Under the pieces are notes generated by a model that saw only the letters and a program-made list of their open reading frames with translations, was not told where the DNA came from and did no database searches. A DNA stretch of 64,000 bases from Polytrichum commune (lineage: Eukaryota; Streptophyta; Polytrichopsida; Polytrichales; Polytrichaceae): positions 53,003,169 to 53,067,168 of the forward strand of contig OX485806.1 of the NCBI GenBank assembly GCA_950295325.1. Direction: 5' to 3'. A program made the position numbers and the translations under genes. Within the stretch, counting starts at the first letter, position 1, and each line of letters starts with the position of its first letter. This document shows, piece after piece, positions 1 through 11,504 of the stretch.

Positions 1-949
1 TGGTACAAGGTTGAATGTGTTTGTGAATACAATTAAAGTAAATGTTTTCAATTTGTGTATTTAGTTTTTTCAATTGAATGCAATCTTTTGTTTTGGAGTA
101 GATAATTATGCAAAATTTTCATGTCTTATGACAATTGATTATATTTCTTGTTTGTTCTATCCGTGTTTACAACTTGTCTATGTTAGCTTGTACATTTTGT
201 CATCTCCATGTTTATTGGTAATTTTTTAACTAAACTCCAAGTGTTATTGATTGTGTTTTGAATGGTACTTTGAATGCTTTAGCATTGGTATAACTAATTG
301 AAACTGATTAAATGACAAAATGGATGATATGGAATGTTTGTTGCTCACATAGTCGATTATGCAATGCTATAGTATTCTGTTCATTATTTGGTACCTGTAT
401 AATTTATAAAAAAAATATGATGCTAAAAATTGGTCTTTCCAAAAAATTACAAATAAACATAGGGTGCTTAAAAATATGTCAAAGCAACTTTATATCTACA
501 AATAGGGAGGGAAAAAATACCGAGAGGTGCATAAATTACCCCCCATTAAATACCCCATTATCGCACGTGGTTACAAAATGTAAGAGGGTGTGATCCCCCC
601 GTGGGTAAAGACTTTTTCATCACTTGGATGAAGTTCGTACGTGTCTGTTTCAGCATCATACGTCAAATTGGCCAAAGCAATAACTGTATCCAATTCTACC
701 ATAATATGATCTGTGAGATCATAACTCCAAATAAGGTCGTTACTTAGTGGATGAAAAAACGCATGATTCTTGGTCCAAGTCTGACTTGAACGCGTAAACG
801 CGTAAACGCGTACTTTATATATATTTTTCTATAGCTTTATCTCCAGCCTCATATATATCTACTTCCTGGTTAATAACAATATGTCTCTTGTACGTACATT
901 TTGCACATGCTTGTTTTAAATAATACCCCTTTTGTGCACGCACGTGTAT
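1..949. other. AT-rich sequence without a recognisable gene
   Basis: I see no conserved coding frame, RNA gene or structured repeat here. Short open frames exist but have the biased composition of AT-rich noncoding DNA. The similarity to the Mutator-like transposase copy of 38964-41419 begins only at about position 950-990. Confidence 0.6.
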
Positions 950-2594
950 ATCTACAGTACTTGAACAGTGCACTCCCTGGGTCTCTATCTCCATGGCCGA
1001 GCTCCATGCCAATGGCCACGGAGTCCCCATCTCTTCTCCATAGATGCAAACGGATTGGTATATGTCTCTTCCCTTCACCTTGGTATCAAGTTCTGGTTGC
1101 AATATAATACAATTTGGGTCGAACGCGAGATTTATGATCTTGCTACATCTTTGTTGTCATTGACCATGCGTGAGAATTCTAGGCTTGCCGACAACGCATC
1201 ATCAATGTGGAAACCTTGCGCTGGTAAATACAGGGTGTATGGACTTCCAAAACCTTGGCAAAACATATGCACCAAAATCTATACCTTTGCCCATTCGTCT
1301 GCTTCCAATTTGAACACCCCTCCCGTGGTCCAAGTTAAGATTGAACCTGGTATACACATTGTCATACATCTTTTTAATTTCCCTTATGGTGATGAGCCCC
1401 TGAAGCCACTCCTATTGCAGGCCATCTCCATCCACCCTTCGTCCCCCCTATGTTATTTCCCTCTTATAGGCCTTGAACCTTAGTGTCCTCTTGCTCCATC
1501 CCCTCCCAAACCCTCCATTTCCATTCTTCAATGTTTGCGTACTCTAGCTTCTATGCTCGGTAGGGAAAACATCCTCAAGAAATTAGATTATGATACATTG
1601 CAAATTGAGGAGGTGAATTTCCTCCTGCCACAATTTGATGGTAATCGGATGTTTGTCCTCCCCCCCCCCATTGGCGTCTTTTCTTCTCATACGAAGGCCA
1701 AATCTATGGAAGGCATGGACAAACGCTACAACGGCCATGTCTAGACCAAGACCCAGACCACCAATATCAGCAATGACCTAGGCCTTGTTTTCCGCGCGTC
1801 TACCTCTATAGGCTACCTCTAATGCTAGAATCCTCATTGCGATTACATCCAGCATGCTCATTGGACCTCCCCTGTCAATGATATTGATTACAACGGCTTC
1901 ATCAAAGAGCCTTTTCCTATTGGTGGTCCCTTGCCTATTGGGTCCACTGTAATGTGCAGGATCTGCAAGGAGCCTCCCAAATGCATTGCACCATGTGACG
2001 CCAAAATCTTCTACGTCCATGGCAATGACACCACTTAGCGTGTTTGCATTCATCTAGGCAACCATCGTCACCCTTTCAAGGTCGGCAACTACATAAATAA
2101 CCGCAAATTTATAGACACCCTCATCGAGGAGCACGTCGAGTGAACACCCCAAGCCACTCACAACAAAATTGTTCTTGAGGCTAGCAATGACCTCTTGGGT
2201 GAGCTCCTCCTTTGTAATGATAGTGATCCTCATCAACTTCTTTCATTGGAACCCGTCTTTGATCGTTACAAGGAGTTGAATTCCCCCCACCTCCGAAACA
2301 AGGTTACAACCTCCAAATACTTAGGTAGGCTGGGAGTTATAGATGGCATCGCTAAGCTTAGAGGTGTCAGAACCTGGGCCTATGTTTAGCAAAATCAATT
2401 CCCGAGCCAGGGTGATGATGCAAACAAAGTCTTCGTCTTCGAGATGTCCGAGGTCAGCCCGACAATGGGGTCAACTTGGTTAGGCGTATGCAACCAGGTG
2501 GGGATGTTGAACATGCTTGGATCATGTCTGACCACGTCAAGCGCGTCGCCAACTGGACCATGATGGCCTGCCATGTATACAATAGGACATAACA
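950..2594 (+). pseudogene. Decayed Mutator-like transposase, copy A
   Basis: This stretch matches the reading frame of 38964-40600 over most of its length at the DNA level, for example around 992-1135 against 39000-39145 and 2045-2390 against 40025-40390. Several stops and shifts break it, so no single frame covers it. Recognisable pieces are the N-terminal block, a cysteine-rich segment and part of the segment before the catalytic core. The copy stops near 2590, where a minus-strand LTR fragment begins, so the DDE-like core is lost. The family is Mutator-like as judged from the better copy; this one cannot encode a working enzyme. Confidence 0.75.
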
Positions 2595-2772
2595 TCTTAA
2601 GTTGATCATCGTGTTGCCGAAACAACACTACAATAACCCGAACCATACTAGGCAACTATGCCCCCACTTTGGGCCAACACCCATGAAGGCCGTGCCGTTC
2701 GGCCTAAAGTGGGTTTAATCGGCCACGCCGCCTCACCCATATAAGTCTCTAGATAGGGCCCTTACCCCACCG
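2595..2772 (-). repeat. Fragment of the TGTCGC...GCGACA LTR family
   Basis: Read on the minus strand, this matches the interior of the solo LTR at 45284-46279 (roughly 45845-46035), including the stretch reading through the shared TATATGGGTGAGG block. Both LTR ends are missing. It abuts the truncated Mutator-like transposase copy A. Confidence 0.75.
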
Positions 2773-4004
2773 TCAACAAACACACTAATCTACCACTTAT
2801 GCATGCACCTTCATTCCAATTGAGTGTGAGGGAAGTGGTGTACATGACACCTTTTATTAAGAACCACCTTTACAAATACTTGAGTTGCTCACCAAACACG
2901 TGATTTACTTACAATGTTACCTACACATTAGGCCTAACTATCTCACCAATGTGCTACCCCAAGTGTACTACTCCTACCTACCCAATCACTTGCAATGCAT
3001 TACAAAACAAACCTCTAGACAAAGAACCATAACCATTGAGGCATGTTGTGTTCATCTTTGCACCTGAGAGCCCCCACTTACTTTTTTACAACACTTGTGA
3101 GGAGAACGATGCTTCCAAGATAGTGCAATCCAAGAAGACGCATCACTCCCTGCAACGGCCAAGTGACTTCACTCTCAAGGCAAAGTCCCAACAAACTGCC
3201 TTCTCCCCTTCTCGCCCTAGTGTCTGTTAACTGCTTGGCAGCAATTCAAACTACATGTGCACACACCTACACAAGATTATTTTCGTTGTCATTCTGTTGT
3301 CTTTTCACAGCTCACTTCCAGAATTACTAGGATGCCACCACCAATCTAGCTTCTTCAATCACAAGACTTGTTGATCGTTTGCAAGGACTAGCTCTTCTGC
3401 AATGCTCCCCAATTTGCCATCACTTCATTTCTTCCTTCCATTCATGACTTTCACTTTCCCTCAACTCCGAGGTCACTCCCATACCGTCTTCGGCGTACAC
3501 AAGAGTATCACAATTATTTCAATCTCATGATTGGTCTCCACTTCACTCCTCTTCTCCAAGGTTCATGGCAAAAGATACGAGATGGACTTCGAAGTCTTCC
3601 TCCCCCCCGATAAAATCACTGCGGAAGCATGTTCAGATCATCGCACGCTCCTTCACGTGATGTTTGCTCCCGCCTCACACTTTCAAAGGTGAACACATTA
3701 AAACACAACCCTTCCCCAACATGATAAAATCCGCGTGGTCATGTTCTTCCCAACATCTTCAAAAAAATAAAATAAAATAAATAAATAAAACAATCTACGC
3801 ACTCACATCAAGGCCTCACACTACTGTCCTGCTCCTAATTGCTCTTGTTTCCCTCCTTACATGATGAACTAGAAAAATAACAATGCAATCTCTGTTGCCA
3901 ATTGAGATCCGTATTATCACATTTCTACCAACCTCTAAAAATTGCAATGGATGCTCAGCTTTCACCACATTTCTAGCCTCACATTCATTTCCTGCTCGTG
4001 AACA
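2773..4004. other. Unassigned sequence
   Basis: No conserved coding frame was recognised. There is a short AAAT-type microsatellite at about 3765-3790. The right part may be the outer portion of a gypsy LTR, because similarity to the 3' LTR of the neighbouring element becomes visible at about 4005. Confidence 0.5.
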
Positions 4005-4397
4005 TTGTAGTCATGGGTGCCACTGCAGCATTAGCGTCCACACCGCATACGAGGGGTTTCATCCATTTAGAATTGGATGGATGAACCCTGGAAGTTGGAG
4101 AAATGCTCCTAAGTAAGAAGCCTCCTCCTTGGCTTTGCAATCTTGCTAAGACAAGCCTTATGAATGAGTGTGTGGAGAGAGTTTGTGTGAGGTGAAGATT
4201 GTATGTTGTTGCAATAAAATCTTGAGTTCTTCCCCTTATACTTACACTCTTGAATTCACCCGTGGTGAAGTGAAAGATAATTTGACTCATTATTTGCATT
4301 TGAAAAGAGAATTAGAGCTTTTGCTAGATTTTGACTCTATTCTTTTTCACTTGTGGAGGTCTGTTGTTTATATATGTTTTTGCTATGTTTCAGTTTT
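4005..4397 (+). repeat. Partial 5' LTR of gypsy-methyltransferase copy 1
   Basis: It aligns with 10690-11080 of the 3' LTR: both carry the block around the repeated GAATGGATGAA motif, the segment ending in CAATAAA(A)TCTTGAG, and the TGACTCATT block. It stops abruptly inside the block TGCTATGTTTCAGT, where the CCGGA-rich LTR begins. The outer 5' end is not clear. Confidence 0.7.
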
Positions 4398-5722
4398 TGA
4401 AGAGGAGGGATGGAATTCTTCCTTGAGTTTGTCAGCGGAAAACCCGGATCTTGATCCGTGAAATCCGGGAGAACGGATACAATTAGGGTTTTCCTTAGGG
4501 GCGGCCGCCTGGGCCGCCACCCTCACGTTAGGGATTTTAGGGCCTCTACTTAAGGCTGAATAAGGAGTTGGGGAAGGGTTCCTTCTCCATTGTTGTATTT
4601 CGATTGCTCCTACCCTAATAAATGACTTGGTTTCTCACTTCTTGACTTTCCTTGATTGATGTTTGCGTGAATGATCTGGAGATCGTTAGCGGAGGAGAGA
4701 GAGTATGAGGAATAGGAGTTCCGGATAGGACATGGGAGAGGAGACCCGGATCTGATCCGGTTATTGCTTTGTAGATCCTCTTTGCGTATAGTGGGAGGGA
4801 AACCTCACTAACCCGGATTGGTTGAGTAACGTCTAGGTGGGATAGCCGCTGGGAGGATTGGGCGAGATCCGGAAGGGATCCGGACTCACGCGAATCTGAT
4901 CTTCTGAAGAGGTCCCACCGCCCTTAGACGGACCAATCCGGAAGGTGGTACGGATCGCCCAGTTAGCTCAGATTGAGTAGAATCCAAAGTAGAGGTAGTC
5001 GGATAGATCTGTCGGAAGGAGGAAGGGAAGGACCGGATCAGTTAGGGTTCCGGGTTGGAGGCCACCTCCGGAGTGTAGTGGGAAGAGATCCTCAGTGTTT
5101 AGGATGTTTGGGTAACGTCCCGGTGAGATAGCCGGAAGGGAAAGGTTGGGCACAGGTCCGGAAGAGATCCGGAATGGCGCCAATCTGATCCTCCGAAGAG
5201 GTCTCATCGCCGGAGTACGGGACAATCCGGAAAGTGGTACGGGTCACCCACTTAACCCGTCGAGTCAGATCTCTGGTTGGAATCCGGACTCCTCTAGTCC
5301 CTGTGGTCCTAAGAAATAATCCGGATCTCTCTGCGTGACCTGCCAGGACGGATCTGATCAATCCGGCTTGATTGTGAGGGAGTTTCCGGATTCTAAACTT
5401 ATAAAGGACGTCTTCGCCGGAAGAAACCACCTATTCTAGAGGGTAGACGTAGGATGGTGAGTTAGCGTTATAATTTGGACCTAGGGGTACAATCCGGAAA
5501 GGCACCCTCCGGAAGAAGGCGAAGAGTGTCCCAAAGACCAAAAGTCCGGAAATTAGGGTTTCCGGAAATTTGGCTAAGGAAGAGGAGGTAAGCAGGAACG
5601 GAGGGTTCTAAACCTCCTACACTTCACAGAATCCCTGGACGATACTAGGGTCATCCGGACAAAACCGGATTAGGCACTTAAAAACGCCAATCCGGATATG
5701 TTGGTGTTCGCGTGTTCCCACA
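4398..5722 (+). repeat. CCGGA-rich LTR, copy 1 (isolated)
   Basis: It starts TGAAGAGG and ends TGTTCCCACA-like, giving TG...CA ends, and matches 15729-16690. It is longer than copy 2 because a segment of about 270 bp is repeated in tandem (about 4790-4990 and 5060-5290, diverged). It contains the block GGGGCGGCCGCCTGGGCCGCC, a possible AATAAA signal near 4615 and very many TCCGGA or ATCCGG words. The five bases outside each end do not match (AGTTT and GGAAT), so it is not a simple insertion. It may be the scar of a recombination that removed the gag and protease of the gypsy element. Confidence 0.7.
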
Positions 5723-5724
5723 GG

Positions 5725-7022
5725 AATATGGCAACTAAAGGTGCATTGGTGCACCATCCCAAGGATCCCCTTCCTCCCTGGCGTGATTCCACTGATTTGT
5801 TCCGGCGATGTGAGGACATTGTCATCTCTCTCAGCTCTACGACACCAGTCATACCTGATAGCCCATCGGCGTTGGCACACCCCATTACGTGGCGCCTGCC
5901 AAACGCGGGGATCACTTTGGTGGAACTGTTTGGGGGCATCAGCACGGGCTTAGCATCCGTATTGGAGGTTGGCCTCACGGTCAGACGATATGTCTATGTG
6001 GACAATCCTCCTGTGTCCACCCCTGTGGCTCGTCACCATCTTCACCTGTTGATGGTATTGTACCCCCGGCAGTTACACCCGACTGCCATTCGTGGGTGTT
6101 TTTCACGTCTCCTTCATGATGTCACACTCATCAGTGAGGCCGACTTATGACACTTGGGTCCGGTGGATATGGTGATTGCGGGATGGCCATGCCAAGGCCA
6201 CTCACGTGCTGGAGCAGGCCGAGGTTTAGAGGATCCCAAGTCTAGTCTATTTTGGAACCTCATCCGCCTCATGCAGTGGTGGTTTTTCCACCAACCTTCC
6301 CCTCGAAGGTATATCTTTGAGAATGTACCTTTGTTGGGAGACTCTTGGGACAAGGTGTTGAAAGGCAGTCATTATGTTCATCAACACCTTGGAGATCCCA
6401 TTTTTGTGGATGTCGTGAGCATTGGATCTTATGCCCACCGACTTGGTGGATTTGGACCAACCTCGTACCGTCATCTACTTTAGTTATAGCATTTACTGCA
6501 GTGCCTCCACCTTTGGATCAGAAGGTGGATGACATCTTGGATCCAAACCGGACCTCTTTGCCGGTTGTTCAAGATGATTTACCCCCGTTGGCATTGGTTA
6601 GCAAAGTGGGGGCAGCCGGAGGGCCTTTCCTACCTTTATGACGTTTCCACAGTCATACGCTTTCCGCGATCGGGGGTCGGGTATGGTGTGGGATGCTTAC
6701 ACCAAAACCCAAACCAAACCCTTGGCTGACGAACGGAAGCGTGCCATGGGATTCCGCACTGGTACCACCGCAGCTTCTAATGTTTCTGAGGGCCAACGAC
6801 GCTTCGTGTTGGACCAAGCCATGGATCTTCATACCATGGTGTGGACTGTTGGTTTATGCCTTGCATTGCAACAATATCATGATGACCAATTGTTGTTTCT
6901 GGGGGCAAAAGATTCTGGTCAGGGGGCACAGCGGTCCACATCCATGGAGGATGGAATTGAGATCATATTTGGAGAAACAGAACGAATCTTTCAATTCGAG
7001 CAACAGGTGATGGAGGAGCTTT
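5725..7022 (+). pseudogene. C5-cytosine DNA methyltransferase domain of gypsy copy 1 (broken)
   Basis: C5-methyltransferases transfer a methyl group from S-adenosylmethionine to cytosine in DNA. The S-adenosylmethionine motif I reads ELFGGISTGL, motif IV contains the catalytic GWPCQGHSRAG, and motif VI is YIFENVPLLGD. A motif VIII-like HR...WTNLV block, the KRAMGF motif IX and a motif X-like DQAMDLHTMVW segment follow in the canonical order. A TGA at 6148 lies where copy 2 has an arginine codon, a frameshift falls inside motif VIII (about 6430-6470), another stop ends the frame near 6640, and a TGA closes it at 7022, again at an arginine of copy 2. The position, directly ahead of reverse transcriptase, is the same as in copy 2. 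Confidence 0.9.
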
Positions 7023-7164
7023 GAGCTCACCCAGTTTATACTGCTTTGACTTCTTCACCTCCGATGGTGGCTTCATCATCACATATCGGTGGTGATGAAG
7101 AGGGGATGGACTCTATTGTTAGCATGGAGGTTGGGGGCATGGTTAATGCCCCCTCCTCTCATTA

Positions 7165-8249
7165 GTGGTTAAAGTCTGTGCCAGCACCAGGTGGCTCCCC
7201 TTTGGTGGAGAGGGAAACCACAGAGTTGATGATTGGCCATTGGAATTGGGCCCTCATCTCACTGGTGCTGAGGCACGGAAAGTAGAAGCATTTATTCGCT
7301 CGTACCGTAGGTGTTTTGCTTTTAGCCTTCAAGATCTTGAAGGTTATAAAAGAAAACCCATCCACATTCAGTTGGAGGACAACCATCCCATTTTTCGGAG
7401 ACCTTATAGGCTCAGTGTTTCCGAGCAAATTGGCGTTCAGGCTCGTTGCCAAGAGCTCTTGGCAGCAAGGCTAATCGAATTGTCCAACAAAGACTATGCT
7501 TGCGCTACGGTTATGCCATCGAACAAGGATACCTTGGGCAATTGGACGGAGAAGCGGATGTGCACAGATTACCGTCCAGTTAACCGGAAGACCAAGTCAG
7601 ATCGGTATCCAATGCGAATCCCGAGGAGTTGTTGGATGCCCTCGGATTTGCTCAAGTTTTTAGCACCTTGGACTTGAGATCCGGCTATCACCAGCTCCCA
7701 TTACTTGTGGGAGATCGGGTGAAAACCGCATTCTGGGGAGTTCATCAAGATGGGAATGATCAACTTTACCATTGGGAGTTTCTTCCATTTGGCATGAAGA
7801 ATGCACCTGTTGAGTTTCAGAGGGTGATGGACCAGGTCATCTCTGGATTTCTTTTTGCTTGGTGTTACATAGACGATGTGATCATCTTCAACAGGACACC
7901 ACAGGAGCATGTGAGGCATCTGCAAGTCGTTTTTAAACGGTTGCAACGCTGGGGATTGCACTTGCACCACGACAAGTGCAAGTTTTTCCATGACCGGCTG
8001 GCATATCTGGGGCATATGATTGTTCCAATAGGTCTTGGGGTACAACAAGCTAAGGTGGACGCCTTGCAGAAGATTCCGGCACCGGTCGATGTGCCGAGAC
8101 TTCGTGCTTTCTTGGGCTTGGCGAATTACTATCGGCGATTCGTCAAGAACTTTAGTTTGAATGCCAAGCCGCTCACCATTCTCACAAAGAAGGACCAGCC
8201 TTGGACTTGGGATCGTGAGCAACAACAGGCATTTGAGACATTGAAGTAG
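7165..8249 (+). pseudogene. Gypsy reverse transcriptase, copy 1
   Basis: RNA-dependent DNA polymerase domain. Visible motifs are the primer-grip region with PYRLSVSEQIG, the VNRKTKSDRYPM segment, FSTLDLRSGYHQL, the FGMKNAPVEFQRVMD block and the catalytic YIDD at 7866-7877, followed by the LGHMIVP and FLGLANYYRRFVKNF thumb and connection motifs. A one-base shift lies near 7630-7677, so two overlapping frames carry the domain. A TAG at 8247 replaces a glutamine of copy 2 at the start of RNase H. The fold is complete but the chain is broken. Confidence 0.9.
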
Positions 8250-8699
8250 AGATTGGGTGCAGCTTCAGTGCTTCGACGTCTTGATGTTTCTAAATCTTTC
8301 CAGTTGCATACGGATTAGACTTCATTGGATTTAGGAGCAGTTCTCATTCAGAAGGATAATTTTGGCTAGGAGTATGTTGTTGCTTATGCTTCACGAAGCA
8401 ACAACAGTGCGGAGGCCAATTATTCATCCTATGAAGGGGAGGCGTTGGCAGCGGTATGGGTTATTGCCCATTTCTGGCCATATCTCTATGGTCAGCGCTT
8501 TACTTTGGTGACTGATCATCAGCCGTTATGGTGGCTCATAGAGTCGGATCTGCTTACTGACAAGCTCGCCAGGTGGGCTTTATTGCTCCATGAGTATGAC
8601 TTTGAGGTGGTGCACCGTGCTGGGATTACCAACTTGGATTCGGATGGACTCTCACGCAATCCAAGTCCTTCTAATGAGGATTTGACCGGGGCCAGGTGA
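8250..8699 (+). pseudogene. Gypsy RNase H domain, copy 1
   Basis: It degrades the RNA strand of the RNA-DNA hybrid during reverse transcription. The frame shows the AYASRSNNNAEANYSSYEGE block, the catalytic-region TDHQPLWWL motif near 8510 and the HRAGITNLDSDGLSR end typical of gypsy RNase H. Stops at about 8318 (TAG at a tryptophan of copy 2) and 8368 interrupt the first part. A TGA at 8697-8699 replaces the tryptophan codon of copy 2. Confidence 0.85.
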
Positions 8700-10125
8700 C
8701 ATGGAGATTGTGATCGAGAGGCGGTTCCAGGTTGGCACGCGGTTGCTTATCTCACTTTATACTCTGGTGCGGCTATTGAGGTTCCGATGCAGGGCTCGGA
8801 TGATGAGACTGATCGACCTCAACGTAATGCGGATATATGGGAGGATCTTCCCGTGTTGCAAAAGCTTCAGCAGGGGACCTTTCCTTTGTCTACCTCGGCA
8901 ATGGAAAGGGACAGGATTGAACATCGAATAACAAGGTTCCGTTGGGAGAGCGGTTTGTTATTTCAATTGTGGTTGGATGGGACAAGGCGTATTGTCCCTT
9001 GACCGGATCAGAGGGCCTCCTTGGTGCGACAAGTACACGAGGAACTTGGCCATTTTGGCATACGCAGGACACATTCAATGTTGCGTGGCCAATATTGGTG
9101 GACTGGCATGTATCAGCAGGTGGCTACTTATGTCAGGAGGTGTGAAGTTTGTGACCGTGTCAGGTCTAGCTTTAACACCTTGTCACCTCAATTACAGCCC
9201 TTACCTATTATGGGATTGGGCTACAGTTGGTCGCTGGACTTTGCAGGATCCTTGGTCGTCACTCCATGTGGAGTAAAATAGGTGTTGGTGATGGTGGAAC
9301 ATTTAAGCAAATTGATTGAGCTTGTTGCTTTACCCCAAAACTCTGCAGAGTTGGCCGCGGCCATCTTTTTGGATTGTGTGTTGGCATGTTTTGGAGCACT
9401 AGCTGAGGTATTAACGGACCAAGGGAGAGAGTTCCTCGGTGCTTTTGAGGAGTTGTGCACCAAGGCGCTCATAGATCACTGCACCACCTCTCGGGATCAT
9501 CCGGAGGCGGATGACTTGGCTGAACGGGTTGTTCAGACAACCAAGCATGGTTTGAGGAAGTATGGATTACTTCGGGAAAGCCATCGGGATTGGGACCTCA
9601 TATTGCCTTAGATTGCTATGGGCTATTGATTTAGTAGGCAGACATCTTTGGCGTCCTACAACCCGTATCAGTTGTTGTATGGACGTGAGCCTATACTCCC
9701 GAGTTCTATCCGGGAAAAACTAGCTCCTGTTGTGGACTTGGATGACCCAAACATTTGGATAGAGTGTTTGCAGGAGCGGGCTCAATTCTTCCAGAGAGCC
9801 ATACCTATGGCCATGGAGAATTTGTCCATTGCTCAGCACCGTGACACATTGCGTTATGCACGCATTCGCAGTGGTGCTTTCCGACCTCAGTTGTTGAGAT
9901 TCCGGCAGGGAGATGATGTTTATCTCCAACGTGAGGCGCCTACGACATTGGATGTCAGGGCGGGGCGCACCATCCTTCGGCTAAATGAGGTGTTGCCGAG
10001 TGGTTTGTTATTGTTGGAAGGCAAGGATGGCACGGACTGTCGCAAACATTCCAAAAATTGTGCCCCATGTCATCTACCCATTGAGGGTACAGTTCATCCT
10101 GAACTAACCGTCGTACGAAAAGGTA
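8700..10125 (+). pseudogene. Gypsy integrase, copy 1
   Basis: Integrase joins the cDNA ends to the target. The H2C2 zinc domain spans about 9030-9155 (HEELGHFGIRRTHS ... RRCEVC). The DDE core shows WSLDFAGSL, LTDQGREFLG and the glutamate-containing LAERVVQT segment, so the third catalytic residue is kept here, unlike copy 2. Stops at 9001, 9279, 9610 and 9631 correspond to arginine, tyrosine, tryptophan and arginine codons of copy 2. The C-terminal part (9648-10125) carries the SRVGDDVYLQ-like beta-barrel region and a short cysteine cluster before the PHD finger. Confidence 0.88.
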
Positions 10126-10130
10126 TTTCA

Positions 10131-10265
10131 TGTTTTGTATGTGGAAAGAAGAAAAGAATGGCTACTATGCTCTTGTGTGATTAGTGTCAACATGATTGGC
10201 ACATGGCATGCTTGAGGCCACCCTTGACTTCTTTACCATCTGGACAATGGAGTTGTCCTCGCTGT
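10131..10265 (+). pseudogene. PHD finger at the integrase C-terminus, copy 1
   Basis: PHD fingers are zinc-binding modules that commonly read histone H3 tails. The cysteine spacing is C-x2-C-x11-C-x2-C-x4-H-x2-C-x14-C-x2-C, with the classic MLLCD, WHMACLRPPL and WSCPRC elements. One internal TAG (10183-10185) falls at a histidine codon of copy 2. The rest of the finger stays in frame after it. Conservation of the module in two diverged copies shows it is a native part of the family. Confidence 0.85.
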
Positions 10266-10581
10266 CGAGGATCTTCGGTACTTGGTGCTTCCACCAATCG
10301 TACTCAATGATATTGTGTGGTTTTCATCATCTTGTACCTGCCCAAATAGAAAATGAGGAGTTATGGCTTAGAGACGCAATCAACATGAGGCGATGGATTT
10401 AATTCCTTGGAATCTGATGGCCAAATATCAGAGGCGATTAAAGATAGGGCTCACATTGTACCCAGCCTACAGTTTCTTGGAATGATGTTCACCACACTAG
10501 TTAGTTGCAGAACAATCTTTCATAATCCATGCCCTTTGGATTGGCATTGGTCCTAGCTGTTTGGCGGGACTCCATAGTCAG

Positions 10582-10594
10582 CTGAGGGGGGGCA
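10582..10594 (+). promoter_or_regulatory. Polypurine tract
   Basis: A run reading CTGAGGGGGGGCA directly precedes the TG of the 3' LTR. Copy 2 has a matching G-run beside its own 3' LTR. It is the expected primer site for plus-strand DNA synthesis. Confidence 0.75.
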
Positions 10595-11143
10595 TGTTGA
10601 GGTGTATTATTTATGTGTGATTTTGCTATGTTTTAGTGTTGTTTGTTAGTGGTGGTTGGTACTCGAGCTGCAATGACACACGATCGTTATTTACACGACA
10701 GTTGTTACAGTATGCGGCTTCAACGTCCACACCTTATCCGTTGAGATTCATTCATTTAGATTTGAATGGATGAATCTTAGTTGTGGAGAGGAAGGCTCCT
10801 AAGTGAGGAGCATCCTCCTTAGCTTGGCATTTTTGCCAAGTCAAATCTTGTAAGTGAGTCTGTGGAGAGAGCTTGTGTGAGGTAAAGATTGCATGTTTTT
10901 GCAATAAATCTTGAGTCCTTCTTCCCCTACTTACACTCTTGGATTCTCCCGTGGTGGACTGAGAGATAGCTTGACTCATTGTGTGCATTTAAAGAGAGAT
11001 TTAGAGCTCTTATGAGTGTTTGACTTTCTTACTTCTCTGTCAAGGTGTGTTGTTTATGTGTGACTTTGCTATGTTGTAGTGTTGTTTGTTAGTAGTGGTT
11101 GGTACTCGAGCTGTAGTGACACACGATCGCTATTTACACGACA
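10595..11143 (+). repeat. 3' LTR of gypsy copy 1
   Basis: It begins TGTTGAGGTG and ends TTTACACGACA. About 100 bp at its start (10595-10691) are repeated almost exactly at its end (11042-11143), both finishing in TTTACACGACA. The core between them is homologous to 4005-4397 and, more distantly, to the LTR cores of copy 2. Transcription signals were not resolved. Confidence 0.8.
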
Positions 11144-11504
11144 AAGGTTTTCCAATTGTCTTTTGCATACGGGCTTGAAGTTGGTGATATGTGATACACG
11201 GAAACCTAATGGTTGTGTTAAGGTGTTTATTTTGTGCATTTGTGAAGATTATCGGTGTATTGGGAGATAGATGTGGAAGCGGGGTTGGGGGTGTTTGCTT
11301 GGTATGAATTGGTGTGTAGTAGGTAGTCCAAAGGGAGACAACAAGTTCTTGTTGTAAGGAATTTTTTTATATCCTAGAGTTAGTTTGATATTTCCATTGA
11401 AAAATATCGGAAGGTGAATATGTGGTTAGTAATGGGGTCTTCATGTTGAATGTGGAAAAAATTTGCAAGGATTTTTTGTATTTGATTGTATGTGTGATGA
11501 ATAT
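11144..11504. other. Unassigned sequence
   Basis: No gene or repeat was recognised between the gypsy 3' LTR and the diverged LTR fragments. Confidence 0.5.

Larger units (their letters stand above)
4005..11143 (+). mobile_element. Ty3/gypsy retrotransposon with DNA methyltransferase and PHD finger, copy 1 (defective)
   Basis: The order visible on the plus strand is a partial 5' LTR, a foreign LTR (4398-5722), a C5-methyltransferase domain, reverse transcriptase, RNase H, integrase with an H2C2 zinc site and DDE core, a PHD finger, a polypurine tract and the 3' LTR. Compared with copy 2 at 44464-55324, the gag, zinc knuckles and protease are absent. Many nonsense codons and frameshifts make it non-autonomous. 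The Ty3/gypsy assignment rests on the RT-RH-INT order and the YIDD motif. Sharing the unusual extra domains with copy 2 shows they belong to the family and are not a chance insertion. Confidence 0.9.
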
